DNA of 64,000 bases from Sialis fuliginosa (GCA_961205875.1 OY540812.1:16182001-16246000), one strand, 5' to 3'; counted from the first letter of the stretch, positions 23,963 to 35,629 are shown. The notes: a model not told the origin generated them from the sequence alone. Numbers and translations are program-made.

Positions 23963-24194
23963 GAGGTCCACCAACGCGACAATTGATAGCACATAGTGCA
24001 AGAGTTACTGCTCCTCAACGTCATCATTCAGAGAGCGTTTTATACATGTCTCAACAGCAACAGCAACATAGAGATGAATCAGATAATGAATGGAAAGAAC
24101 GGGAAACACGTAACAATCAAAGAAATAATGAAAAATTAAAATTATTTCCAGTTAACACCTACACAGTTCAACCTTCGACAAAAAATAATCATAG
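23963..24194 (+). CDS. Exon 6, Shroom-like protein
   Basis: The exon is 232 nt, with acceptor TTTTATTCAG and donor CATAG|GTATGT, entered with two bases completing a Gly codon and left in phase 2. The product runs GGPPTRQLIAHSARVTAPQR, then HHSESVLYMSQQQQQHRDES (a short polyglutamine from CAA/CAG codons near 24050), then a strongly charged Asn/Glu/Lys segment that ends STKNNH and a split Arg codon. Composition indicates disorder. Introns on both sides are about 75 bp. Confidence 0.85.
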
Positions 24195-24269
24195 GTATGT
24201 AATTGATTCTATTATGTTATCATTATCATTTACATAGAACTTTTGTATAATATTTTTTATATATTACAG

Positions 24270-24628
24270 GCCAATTATTTCACAACCAATGTCACAGTCT
24301 AACTTTTCTGTGGCTGAACGTGTGTCTGAATTAGAACAACGGGGGAGTCGTACACATGATCCTGCCCTCAGAGCTTTACAAAAACAAGCACTTCTTTCAT
24401 TTTACGAACGACAAGTTTGTGGCTCTAACGGTAACATAAGTAGTGCTTCCTCTACATCCTGGCGTTCGGAACCTCAACTAGCTCAACCATTACATAGAGC
24501 TCCAATGCCTCCACCTAGACCCAAAGGTATAGCTTCACGTAGAGCATCATCTGCATCAGATTATGCAAAAGCACTCGGAGGTACTGCAGCATGGCGGGAT
24601 GGAATTAGCTCAAATGATGGAAGCAAAG
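24270..24628 (+). CDS. Exon 7, Shroom-like protein (possible short helix and PxxP motif)
   Basis: The exon is 359 nt, with acceptor ATATTACAG and donor CAAAG|GTAAAT, left in phase 1. After PIISQPMSQSN it has FSVAERVSELEQRGSRTHDP and ALRALQKQALLSFYERQVCG. This is the most helix-like stretch seen in the protein and could be a short coiled or actin-contacting helix. It is followed by HRAPMPPPRPKGIASRRASS, with an SH3-type PPPRPK motif and a basic Ser cluster (RRASSASDYAKAL), and ends GISSNDGSK. The next intron is 2110 bp and full of repeats, unlike the short introns upstream. Confidence 0.85.
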
Positions 24629-24888
24629 GTAAATTATATATTTATTGTTATTATGAACTAGAAATTTTCTGCAACTTCTCCTGCATTTTTATTTCTATAT
24701 TGAATCAACACTGTGTCAGTCTGTCTGCCTTCTAACTACTGAACCATTTAATCTAGAAAGCTGAGATTTAGTATAATTTTCTGTAGGTACATTTTTTAAA
24801 TTAAAATTATCGTTTAACAAATTTTAAAAAATCATAAGGCCCAGGTCCGCACTTACGTTTTATTTTTTTAATAAAATCTTATAAAAAT

Positions 24889-25041
24889 GTAATAGTATAT
24901 TATACCACGAGTCAATAATGATAGCTATTATTACCGAGGATAATTTTCGAACCGAGCCGCGTAGCGGCGAGGGAGAAGAAATTCCGAGGTAATAATAGCC
25001 ATTATTGCGAGTAGTATACTGTACTTTATCCACGACTATTT
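24889..25041. repeat. Inverted-repeat element, possibly split by the Helitron
   Basis: GAGTCAATAATGATAGCTAT(TATTACC) near 24910 is inverted as GGTAATAATAGCCATTATTG near 24990, around a GC-rich core with GAGCCGCGTAGCGGCGAGGG. A related piece, GTCGTGGATAAAATACATTA at 26313, is the inverse of TACTTTATCCACGAC near 25021 and may be its displaced other end. Confidence 0.5.
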
Positions 25042-25129
25042 GAATAACTTTCATAAAACACAACTGAATACATACATAACCTCAAATTAATATAAAATAA
25101 TTTTTTTCTATATTTTGGTTTTCATTCAT

Positions 25130-26147
25130 TATATTTATATTTCGACTCTTATGTAAGATAAGGGGTTGTTTTGACCCCTAATAACCCCTCTGTCGTAGTA
25201 TTTTTCCCGCCAGATCGAATGTAACCAATTACAACCCTTCATATGTGACAGGGGGTAAAATATAAAATTTTTCTTATTTTGAGTTTTCTTTCATTATATA
25301 AAATCGTAAATATCTCGGCTCCTATGCGAGATAGAGGGTTGTTTTTCCCCCTAAAACCCCCACCCCAGTAGTATTTTTCCCGCCGAATCGAATAAAACCA
25401 ACTACAACCCTTCATATGTAACGGGGGGTAAAATATTAATTATTAAAAAAAAAAAAAAATCCACCCCTTGAAATTACTTAGGGGTTGAATTTTCGAGATA
25501 CGAAGTAGCCTATGTCCGTCCTCGGGGTGCAAGCTATCTCACTGCCAAATTTCATCAAGATCGGTTCAGCGGTTTAGCCGTGAACAGGTAACAAATAGAC
25601 AGACTGAGAGATATACTTTAGAATTTATAATATAAGTTTCGACTCCTATTAAAGATAAGGGGTTGTTTTGCCCCCTCATAACCCCTCTATTGTAGTATTT
25701 TTCCTGCCAGATCGAATGTAACCAATTACAACCCTTCATATGTGACAGGGGGTAAAATATAAAAATTTTCTTATTTTGAGTTTTTTTTCATTATACAAAA
25801 TCGTAAATATCTCAGCTCCTATGCGAGATAGAGGGTTGTTTTTCCCCTTAAAACCCCCACCCCCGTAGTATTTTTCCCGCCGAATCGAATAAAACCAACT
25901 ACAACCCTTCATATGTAACGGGGGGTAAAATATTAATTACTAAAAAAAAATAAAAAATTCCACCCCCCTTGAAATTACTTAGGGGTCGAATTTTCGAGAT
26001 ACGAAGTAGCCTATGTCCGTCCTCGGGGTGCAAGCTATCTCACTGCCAAATTTCATCAAGATCGGTTCAGCGGTTTGGCCGTGAAAAGGTAACAAACAGA
26101 CAGAGAGACAGACAGACACACTTTCGCATTTACAATATTAGTATGGA
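25130..26147 (-). mobile_element. Helitron of the same family, reverse orientation, 3' end missing
   Basis: Read on the minus strand it starts at 26147 with TCCATACTAATATTGTAAAT and shares the internal segments of the element at 1338. Here too two units lie in tandem, about 501 bp apart (CGAAGTAGCC at 25501 and again at 26002). The hairpin plus CTAG terminus expected near 25130 is not found, so the left boundary is approximate. It lies in the intron between exons 7 and 8, opposite to the gene. Confidence 0.75.
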
Positions 26148-26154
26148 TTTGAGA

Positions 26155-26236
26155 AATTTGAGAACGTGTGATTGGTGCACAAGCGGGTATAATGACCATT
26201 ATACCCGCTTGTGCACCAATCACACGTTCTCAAATT
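26155..26236. repeat. Perfect palindrome, 40-bp arms with 2-bp centre
   Basis: The left arm 26155-26194 and the right arm 26197-26236 are exact inverses around the two bases AC; the centre reads CGGGTATAATGACCATTATA. It adjoins the 5' end of the reverse Helitron, in the intron before exon 8. Helitrons often sit by hairpins, but the position and GC content here do not match the Helitron's own 3' hairpin. Confidence 0.9.
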
Positions 26237-26571
26237 ATTCATTATTGCCTCTGTGAATAATACATAGTATTATATAGTAAAAACTACGTATGTAATACAT
26301 GTATTATATATAAGTCGTGGATAAAATACATTATACCATTGCTACTAATTTTCTATTTAAATTGGTTCATCATTTCTAGTATCCTTGCTAATGTTCACAA
26401 GTGCAAGTCAAATTAACATAATCAAATATGCAAGGCTCAGAAGATTTTTTAAATCAAATCTTTTTTATTTCTATACAATTGTATTTTTGACATATATATA
26501 GACTAAAATGTATAAAATGACATATAGACTAAAAAAATCTAAATATTTTCATTGTATAGAACCTATTGGTG

Positions 26572-26692
26572 CAGTGGTATGGTTCAGTGTTATAAAAAAC
26601 GTATGTTTTGAGAACATCAGTTCAAAATACATACCTTCAAAACTCATATGTATTTACCCCACTCCCCGAAAATATTTCTTACTACGCCACTG
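26572..26692 (+). mobile_element. Short hAT-type element, 121 bp, in the intron before exon 8
   Basis: It begins CAGTGGTATGG and ends ACTACGCCACTG. The target duplication is TATTGGTG (26564-26571) against TATTGGTT (26693-26700), 7 of 8 matching. It ends close to the branch-point region of exon 8. Confidence 0.75.
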
Positions 26693-26738
26693 TATTGGTT
26701 ATTATGAATGCATTTTTAACTTTATGTTATTGTTTTAG

Positions 26739-27936
26739 GAAAAACTGAACCTACAGTGAGGCACCAGCACAGTAACAGTTGTGGTTCTTTATCAAGTGAT
26801 CTTCTGGGACCTGTAATATTAGGGCCAGCCATATCTGTTGACGATTGGGTACCAGAACGTCCACCCAAGAAACCCCATCTGCGAGCCACATATGGAGGTA
26901 GGGCTCCAAGTCCTGAATTACCTCCACCACCACCTCCTGTGCCTGCCGTAGGAGAGGTTATTGATTGTGATGAACCTCTACCACCTCCTCCTACTGAACT
27001 AGAAGTAATTCCTGACTGGACTGAAACAAAGAAAAGTGAAGAATTAACAGATAGCTATACCAACACTGATAACATAGAAGCTTTCAAAGTTAATCAAAAA
27101 AGTGAATTCCCTAAACCTTCAACAAATTACAAAAGATATTTAGATGATTCCACAAGGTTTGATTATTACTCTGATAGAGAATCTACTACTTCTTCTTGCC
27201 ATTCTAAAGTTTCGTCTGAAATTGTAAGAACTGCTTATTATAGAAAAGATCAAAATTATAAAAATACTAAGATCTCTAATCACACCAGACAGGCTTCTGA
27301 TAGGTTAGAAGATCCTGAACCTTTGTTATACTCACATTCAAGACAAAATTCGGAAGTAATTGATTCAAACTTTCATGAATATGATCCTAGAAGTAAAGGT
27401 TCTTTACACAAAAAGCAATTTGCAGTACCTCAAGAAGAAGTGAGACATTCTGACCAAGAAAAATCACGCCAGAGTGCATATGGAAGACAGAATAAAGAAA
27501 ATTACAATCAAGAAATTGCTGTACCTCCCAGACAAAGATCTAATTCTGTTTTGGTTGGAAGTTGTGGAGCAGATAGAAGGACGAATTTTTTAAGATCTGT
27601 TTCAAATGATAATGGCCAATCTGCTGCCTCATACAGAGCCAGTATGAGGGCAATAAGTGCTCAAAAACTAACTAATGATGGACATAGATACTTTACATCG
27701 AATAATATAAATCGCAACAATGAAACAATGTTAAATCATTTGAAAAATAAAACTGATGCAAGATCTGATATTAATCAAATACAACGTTATCAAGAGAAAC
27801 AAAATGTTATAAAATCAGATGTGGAAAAAAATAAAACGTATCAACCCAGGTGTTCAAATCCCCAAGAAAATAACCAGTTTGCTCAAGAAACACCACCACC
27901 TCTTCATCCCAGAGTTTCAAAGCCAGATACAAAAAC
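26739..27936 (+). CDS. Exon 8, long Shroom-like exon with polyproline segment
   Basis: The exon is 1198 nt, with acceptor TATTGTTTTAG and donor AAAAC|GTAAGT, left in phase 2. About 50 residues in it has DDWVPERPPKKPHLR, then SPELPPPPPPVPAVGE and DEPLPPPPTELE. These polyproline stretches could bind profilin, SH3 or EVH1 domains; that is inference. The rest, roughly 300 residues, is Ser/Asn/Arg/Tyr-rich and disordered-looking (for example SDRESTTSSCHSKVSSE) and ends with PPPLHPRVSKPDTK. Reading through the donor gives a stop within a few bases, but the consensus GTAAGT there argues for splicing onward. The 'WVPERPPKKP' block is the strongest reason for the Shroom-like name. Confidence 0.9.
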
Positions 27937-28232
27937 GTAAGTTTTTATTTTGTTTCTTATTATAACGTAAATTTCACGGTTGTTTTTTTTTATTCAGATT
28001 ACATGGTTTATAAAACTATGGGTTATAAAATGTGGTTTAATATGAGAATAATACTGTAACTTTGCATTTATGTCCAATCAGCCATAGATGCAAACCATTC
28101 ACCTAGTTTATTTTTCTAAAAGAAAGTCGCAACTGATAATGTCTTTCCACTTCGCAAATCATAGACAATAAGTCATTAAAACACAGAGGATTCATTTTTA
28201 TGTTGCATCTACAAAAAAACAACATATTCAAA

Positions 28233-28940
28233 AAATGGGTGTGATTGTGTCGGGATGCACAGTCGAGGGAATAACGCGAATACGTAGCAGTGGGGTTAAA
28301 TAAAACTCATACTGGTATAATTGTATAATATAGTTCTTTCTTATGATTTGTACGAACATAAAAACAATTAATTTATATTTAGAAATAAAATTGTGGAAAT
28401 ACAAAATTTACTTTTTATTTTTTTATTCAATTTAAAAAACTTTAATCAAAAAACTAAAAACGTTACTCCCTAGAGAATTTATTCTAATATACTGTTCTTT
28501 TTTTTCAATTCATTTAATTAATATTTAAAAGCTAAATCGTGGACGTACGAAATTTACTTTTTTTGTTTTAATTCAATTTAAAAAACTTTAATCAAGAAAT
28601 TAAGACGTTACCGCTTAGAGAATATATTCTTATATACTGTTTACAAGCAAAATCATGGAAATGCGAAAATTAATTTTTTTTTTTGTTTTTTTATAGTATG
28701 AAGTTTTTCACTCATTAAAACTGGTTAACTGTTTTGATGTGTACTTGTATCACGTAGATCTAATCGGGATCTATAATTTGAGACGAAAACCCGCGTGATA
28801 GCTGCTATGAGTGTCGAGATACACTGATTATAAATTTTCGCTAGCGCGCAAACTGATTTCAGCGCGTTACATCAAATTTCTGAAATGTCCACCACAGTAT
28901 TTGGCATAAAATATTAAACGTTATTCACGTCAAAAATTCT
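28233..28940. repeat. Dispersed repeat D, copy 1, with triplicated inner unit
   Basis: It shares GTGCACAGCCGAGGGA-type (here ATGCACAGTCGAGGGA), CAGTGGGGTTAAATAAAACT, GAAGTTTTTCACTCATTAAA and CTAGCGCGCAAACTGAT segments with the copy at 54949. Between them copy 1 alone carries three diverged tandem units of about 120-145 bp, starting near 28389, 28533 and 28650 (GTGGAAATACAAAATTTAC; GTGGACGTACGAAATTTAC; ATGGAAATGCGAAAATTA). No coding frame. Class unknown. Confidence 0.7.
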
Positions 28941-31024
28941 CGTATCGACTTTCAGTAAATAATAATTAATATATATTTATAGAACTTATAAAAAAAGGAG
29001 AGGCAATTCTGAAATAAGTTGTAAAAATAAAATTTAAAACAACGAAATAATTTACAAATATATTTTTTGCTTTTAAATGTATGCAAAGCATATCAAAATA
29101 ATGTATTGTTTAGCAGTGTTTCAATATGAAATTAAAAATTAATTACTTATAAAATATCTTTTATCAGATATCATTAAAATTATGAATTGTATTTCTCTTA
29201 AAATATTTTATGATTATAGAGCAAAAAAATATTTGAATAATAATAACCCTATTCTATTCTTGTAACAAATGCATTACATATACGTATGTAATTAGATAAT
29301 TAGGTCTACCAAATTAGATTTTTGCACTTTTCGATAAAACAAATACAACAATAAATATCCCAATTGTTGTAATTCCAAAACTTTGTGTGACCAGTCCATT
29401 ACCCGTTGTAATTGAGGAAGTATACCTGTAATTGTTACCTGTAATTTTTACAACAGATTTTTTCTATTGATGAAACCGTAATTACTGTTTGCAGTTGATG
29501 GATTAATTAACGTCTTAGAACAAAGGATTTAGCCAACATTAGAGAGTTTTGGTGCAACTGTATGTACCAAAACAAAAAAACATTTACCATAATCACGATA
29601 ATATGTTAGAATAATTTCACGTATATACACCGATTACTTAATTTAAGTATGTAAACATTTTCTTATAAAATTATCTTCATGTGAATTCGTAATTTTTCAA
29701 GTAATTTTTATGAAATACCTAGATGTGAAAACCATTAAAAAAGTTTAATTGATACTAGAGTACCTACTTAAAATTAGATTAAAAAAATAACAATAATTTA
29801 ATATCTGTATATCCGATATACATACATTCAGGGCGTAACTAGAGGCTCTGGGGCCCCCAGATTTGGATCCTTTAATTTATTTGATGACTATAAAATTTTC
29901 TAATAAAAATTTCCGAACAACCTATGTATTATATAGTCTAGCTACTATAGTATAATAAAGAAGATAGAAATCGCATGTTTGATTTTTAAATAAAACAAAT
30001 CATAACTTTCAATATGTATGCGTATAGGAAATATTACAGTATTCGTAGAACACCTGCTTTATTATTTTCTTACTACCGCTATTAACTAGTAGACTCAACG
30101 AGCGTCATATTGCATTTAAGGTCATCTAATAAACGTTATATTAAATAAAATTTCACAATATAATAAACGATTTGACACCGTAAATCAGCAGTTATAAACC
30201 TGAGGGTACAAAACTACAAACTGGGTTGATTGATTATGAGTGAGTTTCTTTTTAATAGGTAAATCGATTTTCACTTTATCTACTCCATCTTTGTAAATGT
30301 TACTACAAGAAGAACTTAATATATTTTTAATTGATTTATTCAAAATAATTCATACATGTACACTAGGATGTTCTTTTTTTTCAGTCTCATTGGCCTATGG
30401 TTTAGCTTTGGATCAAAAGTTAATTGTCCCAAAATTTCAGACTCGTAGATCAAACCTATGAACGGCGCAAACCGAGTCTTTTTCCCAATTGATTTACATG
30501 GGAAAAATTACTTTTTACTTATGCGTGAATAGCTCGTTCTGTAGCTTTTCCAAATCAAATCAGGTGAAAATGTTTGTATTATAAAAAATTAAAATAATAT
30601 GCAGTATATATTAATCATTTCTATTCTATTTATACATATTATATCAAAAATTATACAAAAAATAATGATTTCTTAAAATTTTCAAATATAATTAATGCAA
30701 AACATGTTTTTTCTTCCTCTTCATCTGTAAAAGTAACTTTTTCTTATGTGTAATTAACTCGTATGTTGATTCCACCTATCAATTGTTAATTGATGCTGTC
30801 AGACTATACAATTATTCATCTTTACTGCAATACGTTTAAGATGTTATCTGAAAAAAAATGCACTGAGAAGGAAGCGGCCGATCTTCGCTATAAATACTAA
30901 TAAACACATTTTTATTTTTATTAAAAAAAAAAAGTTATGTTTACATTATATCTTAGTCATCAGCGAACCTAGAATCCCTTAAAACCAAGACTCTCGGCTA
31001 TACTCTCGAGGGGAATTTAATGTT
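28941..31024. other. Presumed intron, no gene recognised
   Basis: A/T-rich sequence after repeat D, with one truncated hAT end at 29831. No exon with consistent phase was found. Confidence 0.5.
29831..29870 (+). mobile_element. Solo left end of a GGGGCCC-family hAT element
   Basis: CAGGGCGTAACTAGAGGC followed by TCTGGGGCCCCCAG matches the left ends at 18667 and 63357. No right end or target duplication was found nearby, so it is a truncated copy. Confidence 0.5.
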
Positions 31025-31571
31025 TATAAGGTAGTGGCACCAGTCTTGGCAAGGACCCCAGTAATGGCAAATTTTTAATTAAATGTACTGAATTAGAAAT
31101 ATTTGTTGATATTTGATTAGTTCGGTTTCTGAATATTAATCTATATACATTTAACTGTCTTACAGCGTGATTTGATGACAATCGGCCAGTAGGTGTCAAA
31201 ATGGTGGACATTTAAACTAATTATTAGTATAATTTATTTATTAATTATTATATTATCATAGCAACTGTTTTACATTGTTTTAAATTTGACGATTCTTTCT
31301 TTTATATAATAATACTTATCAGTTTGTAATCATTAGCAAATGTCCATCACGTGCTCATAACTGGTTTCACCTTTGTCATTACTGGAGAAAAAATCTGAAT
31401 AAAATAAAAGGCTTTAATTTAAAAAACAAACTATATTTGCGGACTTTGGTAATTTAAATTGATTAAATAAAAAGTAACTTGTTTTATTAGTAATATAAGA
31501 ATTACAAAAAACAAGCCAAAAAAAACGAAAACTTGCTCTTATAGCGGCCATAACTGGTTCCTTTACCTTAT
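31025..31571 (-). mobile_element. Family A TIR element, reverse orientation
   Basis: It begins TATAAGGTAGTGGCACCAG and ends AACTGGTTCCTTTACCTTAT, with the family landmarks reversed (ATCGGCCAGTAGGTGTCAAA; CATTACTGGAGAAAAAATC). About 547 bp, closer in length to the copy at 7735 than to that at 62732. Confidence 0.8.
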
Positions 31572-31810
31572 CGTCTCGGTCTCGTCACAATTCCGGTCTC
31601 ATATCGGCATGAAATCCTATTTCAGTTTAATCATCAAAATTGCGGATTATTATTAGGTAATATTAAATTATCTAATCCGGCTCTGTGTATTTGTAATATC
31701 ATACTACCTTAAATAAGTATCACGCAAACTGTTCTACGTATACCATTTCAAAACAAAGACAATTTTGTCTTCACAAAACACCATGGTATTTAGAGTATAT
31801 ACACAAACAT

Positions 31811-31830
31811 ACACACACACACACACACAC
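31811..31830. repeat. (AC)n microsatellite
   Basis: About ten AC dinucleotides, just before the GC-richer candidate promoter block. Confidence 0.95.
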
Positions 31831-31839
31831 TGCGTTAAT

Positions 31840-31990
31840 GTTTGTTCCCTAGCTCTTCACCGGAAATGCAAGAAGGGGACCGGAAACAAACGTTCACCTT
31901 GCTAAGGTCGCGGTCGTCTTGGCTAGCCGAGCACAACAGTTCAGTGGTTAGCGTAATATAACAGTGGCAAAATCACCCGCTGGTTAACGT
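31840..31990 (+). promoter_or_regulatory. Candidate promoter region with TCAGTG initiator-like motif
   Basis: Directly after an (AC)n tract there is a non-repetitive, GC-richer stretch with GGTCGCGGTCGTC and CCGAGCACAACAG, then TTCAGTGG near 31937, which fits the arthropod TCAGT initiator. No coding frame or clear donor follows. It could be a noncoding first exon or a relic of a repeat. Confidence 0.25.
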
Positions 31991-32234
31991 TACTAATTGT
32001 ACGTTAAGATAGAAGACGCTATTGTTTTATTGTGTACCCGTATATGTTCTTTATTGCTGTCAATTCTGCACGATATCAAGTAATTATTAGAGCAATATGT
32101 TTTTTTTATATATTTTTTGATATCATTTAATTAAATGTGTACCCCTGTAGTTCAGAAAATGCGACATAAAGTAGAGGTCTAAGAAAAGACCCAGCTGACA
32201 TAGATGTCAAATAATAAAAAAAGTAGAGATCTAA

Positions 32235-32371
32235 TGCCGTGTTCAGACCGAAAAAACAAAACAGCAACATCGTGTCTTTTTGACAAAAGTGCAATAAAGC
32301 CTATGCATTTTTAAATACGACGTGTTTTCAAACACCGTGTTGCTGTTTTGTTCTTTGGTGTGAACACCGCA
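32235..32371. mobile_element. PIF/Harbinger-like MITE, 137 bp
   Basis: The arms TGCCGTGTTCAGACC...ACAAAACAGCAACA and TGTTGCTGTTTTGTTCTTTG...GTGAACACCGCA are inverted, about 40 bp long, with a 50-bp middle. TAA lies on both sides (32232-32234 and 32372-32374). Noncoding. Confidence 0.75.
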
Positions 32372-32374
32372 TAA

Positions 32375-35340
32375 CATTTAAAGATATTAAAAATACAAGT
32401 TACCAAATGTATTTTAAATTGTAACTCACGGACCTTGTATTTCAAATAATATTACCAATTTAAGCATAGTCACGTACCCCTCAATACTATAAGCGTATCT
32501 TCTATAGTCTAGAATCTAAAGTCTAGAGATGTATTCACTTGATAATTTGAGTATATAGCAAAGTATATATTTGTTAAGTAAAAAAAAACATTGCAAGAAA
32601 CACCAAAGAAAATATTTCAATAGTTCATATATTTGCCAATAAATCTCCCATTGACCTTCCTATTCAGTGTTGATTTACGGAGAATGGGGTGCCGAGTAAT
32701 CCCTTCCTCGACCAAAATACCTAAAATAAACATATTATTTTGCATATTTTAGGAAAGCCATTTATAAAAGTATAAAAACCAAAATTATTGATTCTATTAA
32801 TTTACATTTATGATGAGTTTAGACATGGTTCAATAATTAAAAAAAGGAAATATTCCAATAGGTATAAATGTATTTGAAATGTCAAATAGTTCCATCCAAA
32901 ATCTACCTGCCATTCTAAAATTTTCATCACCTGAAAATTCTGTTCCGAAAGTAAAATAAAACGGTAAAAAACTGTAAATAAAAATTGATAATACACCACT
33001 GATTATATCCTTTGTACATCTTCTCTTCTATTATTTATGAAATACTGTTACCTATGTAAAATACATAAATGTACATTCAGAGGGGAAACGAAGCGGAATG
33101 AAGTTTAGTGTATTGACCCTTTGTAGGAGTAATTATTTATATACATAATTTAGGTACATTATATAATCATTTTAATATAAAGAAAGCATCTGAGTTTTCT
33201 AATAGTTTTTATTTTATTTCTTTTTTAATAAATTTTTCAATAGATCGAATTTTCTATAGTGATGTTTTCATTTTTCATCTTAATAATATTTGGTTCGACG
33301 ATACAAATATTTTGAAGGAAGTCATTTGGAAGTGATTTAAGCAAATATACCTATATATATACAAAGACCAACAGTATTTTTTATATCGGCCATTTTAGTA
33401 AATTTTTGAAAAATCCCAGATTTATACATGTTAATCGCAAAAGTTCAAAAATTAAAGAGCCTATATTTTTTAAACATGATTTTTATATTACTTAAATGTT
33501 TATGCTACACTATCAGATCAAAATAAAATTTATGAATAGCAAAAATAAAGAATGGCTGCAGTTTAACATAAGAACTTATAAAACTTTGATAAAATTATTT
33601 CTTTAAAAATTTCTTTCATACAATCTAGTACACTTACAGATGTTCTACTTACTGGAAAAATTTTAAAATCTTACTTATTCTGAGATAAATGTAAGTTTTT
33701 TTAACAAAAATAGCCAATTCATGTATTTGTATAAATTTTTAAATAGGACTATCTAATAACACATCTTGAAAATAAATAAAACATAATATTATGTTTATAT
33801 TTAACAAATCTTATACCAAGAAACGGTTAACTACGGTTATCAACAACAGGTGATCTCATAGATTAATAAGCAAATCTTTATTTAAATACTTCAAATAAAA
33901 TAATGATATCATTCTTATTTGTACAATTCTCACAAATCAATGTTAAAACATGCCTATTTTAGCGGACACAACCTCGACAGATTAAAATACAAATAATTCG
34001 TTTATTAGTTTACATATACATACTATACATATATATAAAATTGATAAACGGTCGAAGAAATTATCGACAAGTGTTAGGTAAATATTAGTAATTAGTTATA
34101 AGTATCCAGATAAAAATCGTATGTAGGTATCCTCATACAATTAATTATAACATGTTTTAATTATTATTAGAGGTGCAATAAAAAAACTTTTTGCAAGACT
34201 TTTTATGTTATCTAAGTAATATCGCTTATGAGAATATTATTATTAATTATTAAATCATGAATGTATTCATTGCTAGTATTATTACATTAATTTTAATTAC
34301 GTTAGAATATAAATAACCGTAATTAAAATGTGCATATTAATTTTTAATTAAGAAATACAAGATTTTCGCTTTTTAAACTAGTTGTAAAATATATCATATT
34401 ACACATCAAAATTTCTATTTTATAACTATAGTTCTTAACAGGAAAATAAATCTTGTCAAATAAAAATAAAATATTTGTCGATTGGGTACATTATTTATAA
34501 GTTTGAATGAAATATTTTTTCAAAGCATCATAAATTTAATTTTTCTTGCAAATTTCTCTGAGAATACCATGTCGATGCCATGTTTTGAATTTTCAACTCG
34601 CTATTTAGAAGATACGTGAATTGACCCTATCGAAAATAGCTTTAAATAAAGTAATTACTTTTTTATACTAGCAGGAAATACGTTAGCCGCTATTGAAACA
34701 AAAATATCAATTACCTAACGTTATAGTTGTATTTGGCGTTAATTAAAAAAAAACACAAATTTTCAGTATATTTTTCAAAGAAACGGAAACGGTTGCTTAA
34801 ATACGACAAAAAATATCCACATTAATATTTTAATTACATTTTTACATAACATGTGAGAATCGATCATAAAAAATATTATTTAATCATTTTTCAAAATTCA
34901 ATCTCCAATAAGGTGTTCGTTATGTTTTTTAATAACATTGTTAGTGTGGAACGTCACCACATATGTTTGATTTCTCTCGGGGCCCCTTTCACTGGTAGAT
35001 ATATTAGCAGCAGTTTATCCTACTACAAAATGTTTATTAACTCTTGTATCTTTGTCTAGTATAAGTTATTACTTATCACTGTTTCACTCTTTATTTGATA
35101 TTATCTGTATATGATATGTTTTAAGGTTTTAATAAATCGATCATAAACTAACAATGAGTTAAATATAGAAGTCAATTGAAATCCATTTTTATCGATTTTC
35201 TAATATTAATACTAAAGTAAGTACGTAGTAAATTAGTGACGGTTTTTCAGAAAATTTAATATTTCATTGATCTATTAAAACATTTTTATACCTTCCAATG
35301 AACCTTAATACATCGGTTTATAAAAACATTGATTATCTTG
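32375..35340. other. No gene recognised
   Basis: A/T-rich; the short open frames here have no splice or family support. Confidence 0.6.
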
Positions 35341-35518
35341 AATACATTTAGACCAGTGTTTTTAAAACTGTGATTACAACCCACTGGTGGGTCATGGTAA
35401 AGATTAACCGAATCGCAAGCAACCACCAATTTAAATTGTATTTTTTGGTACTAGACTGTTTTATGGACACCGGTTACAGTTTTTTATCAAAATAAAAATA
35501 TTGGTATACAGTGGCGTA

Positions 35519-35618
35519 ACGATTGAAGGGGTTAGTTGGTTACATTATACATATAAAATCTATATATTATATAGTATATAATCTGCAAATGGTCCACATT
35601 AAAAACATCTGGTTACGA
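35519..35618 (+). mobile_element. Short hAT-like element, 100 bp
   Basis: It begins CAGTGGCGTAACG and ends GGTTACGA; only the inner part of the inverted end (CGTAAC / GTTACG) survives on the right. An exact 8-bp TTGGTATA lies on both sides (35511-35518 and 35619-35626). The outer right terminus has decayed or been lost. Confidence 0.6.
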
Positions 35619-35629
35619 TTGGTATAGAA

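Larger units (their letters stand above)
24629..26738 (+). other. Repeat-filled 2.1-kb intron of the Shroom-like gene
   Basis: This intron sits between exons 7 and 8. It holds an inverted-repeat element (about 24889-25041), a truncated Helitron in reverse orientation (about 25130-26147), a 40-bp-arm palindrome (26155-26236) and a 121-bp hAT element (26572-26692) that ends 46 bp before exon 8. The short introns before it (60-196 bp) have no such insertions. Confidence 0.8.
22191..27936 (+). other. Gene span: eight exons of a Shroom-like cytoskeletal protein (internal part of gene)
   Basis: Eight plus-strand exons join in one frame: 22191-22494, 22634-22900, 23097-23332, 23504-23670, 23731-23886, 23963-24194, 24270-24628 and 26739-27936. 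They total 2919 nt, about 972 residues. Each internal boundary has AG and GT, and the codon phases fit throughout. Seen in the sequence: Gln/Ser-rich stretches, conserved-looking blocks such as RSKSWTDQTNYPKEK, YTIPSPPERD, LRWHGSLSDVSVAS and DDWVPERPPKKPHLR, and polyproline runs. From family knowledge these resemble insect Shroom, which binds actin through ASD1 and recruits Rho kinase through a C-terminal ASD2 to drive apical constriction. No PDZ or ASD2 domain is visible here, so both ends of the protein lie elsewhere. Another proline-rich scaffold protein is possible. That this is one gene is near certain; the name is moderate. Confidence 0.6.

Noticed and set aside
26751-26933. 60-codon minus-strand frame over exon 8
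   Set aside because: Antisense shadow of the coding exon.
31801-31830. Possible CRISPR-like or satellite array
   Set aside because: A simple AC microsatellite with no spacers.
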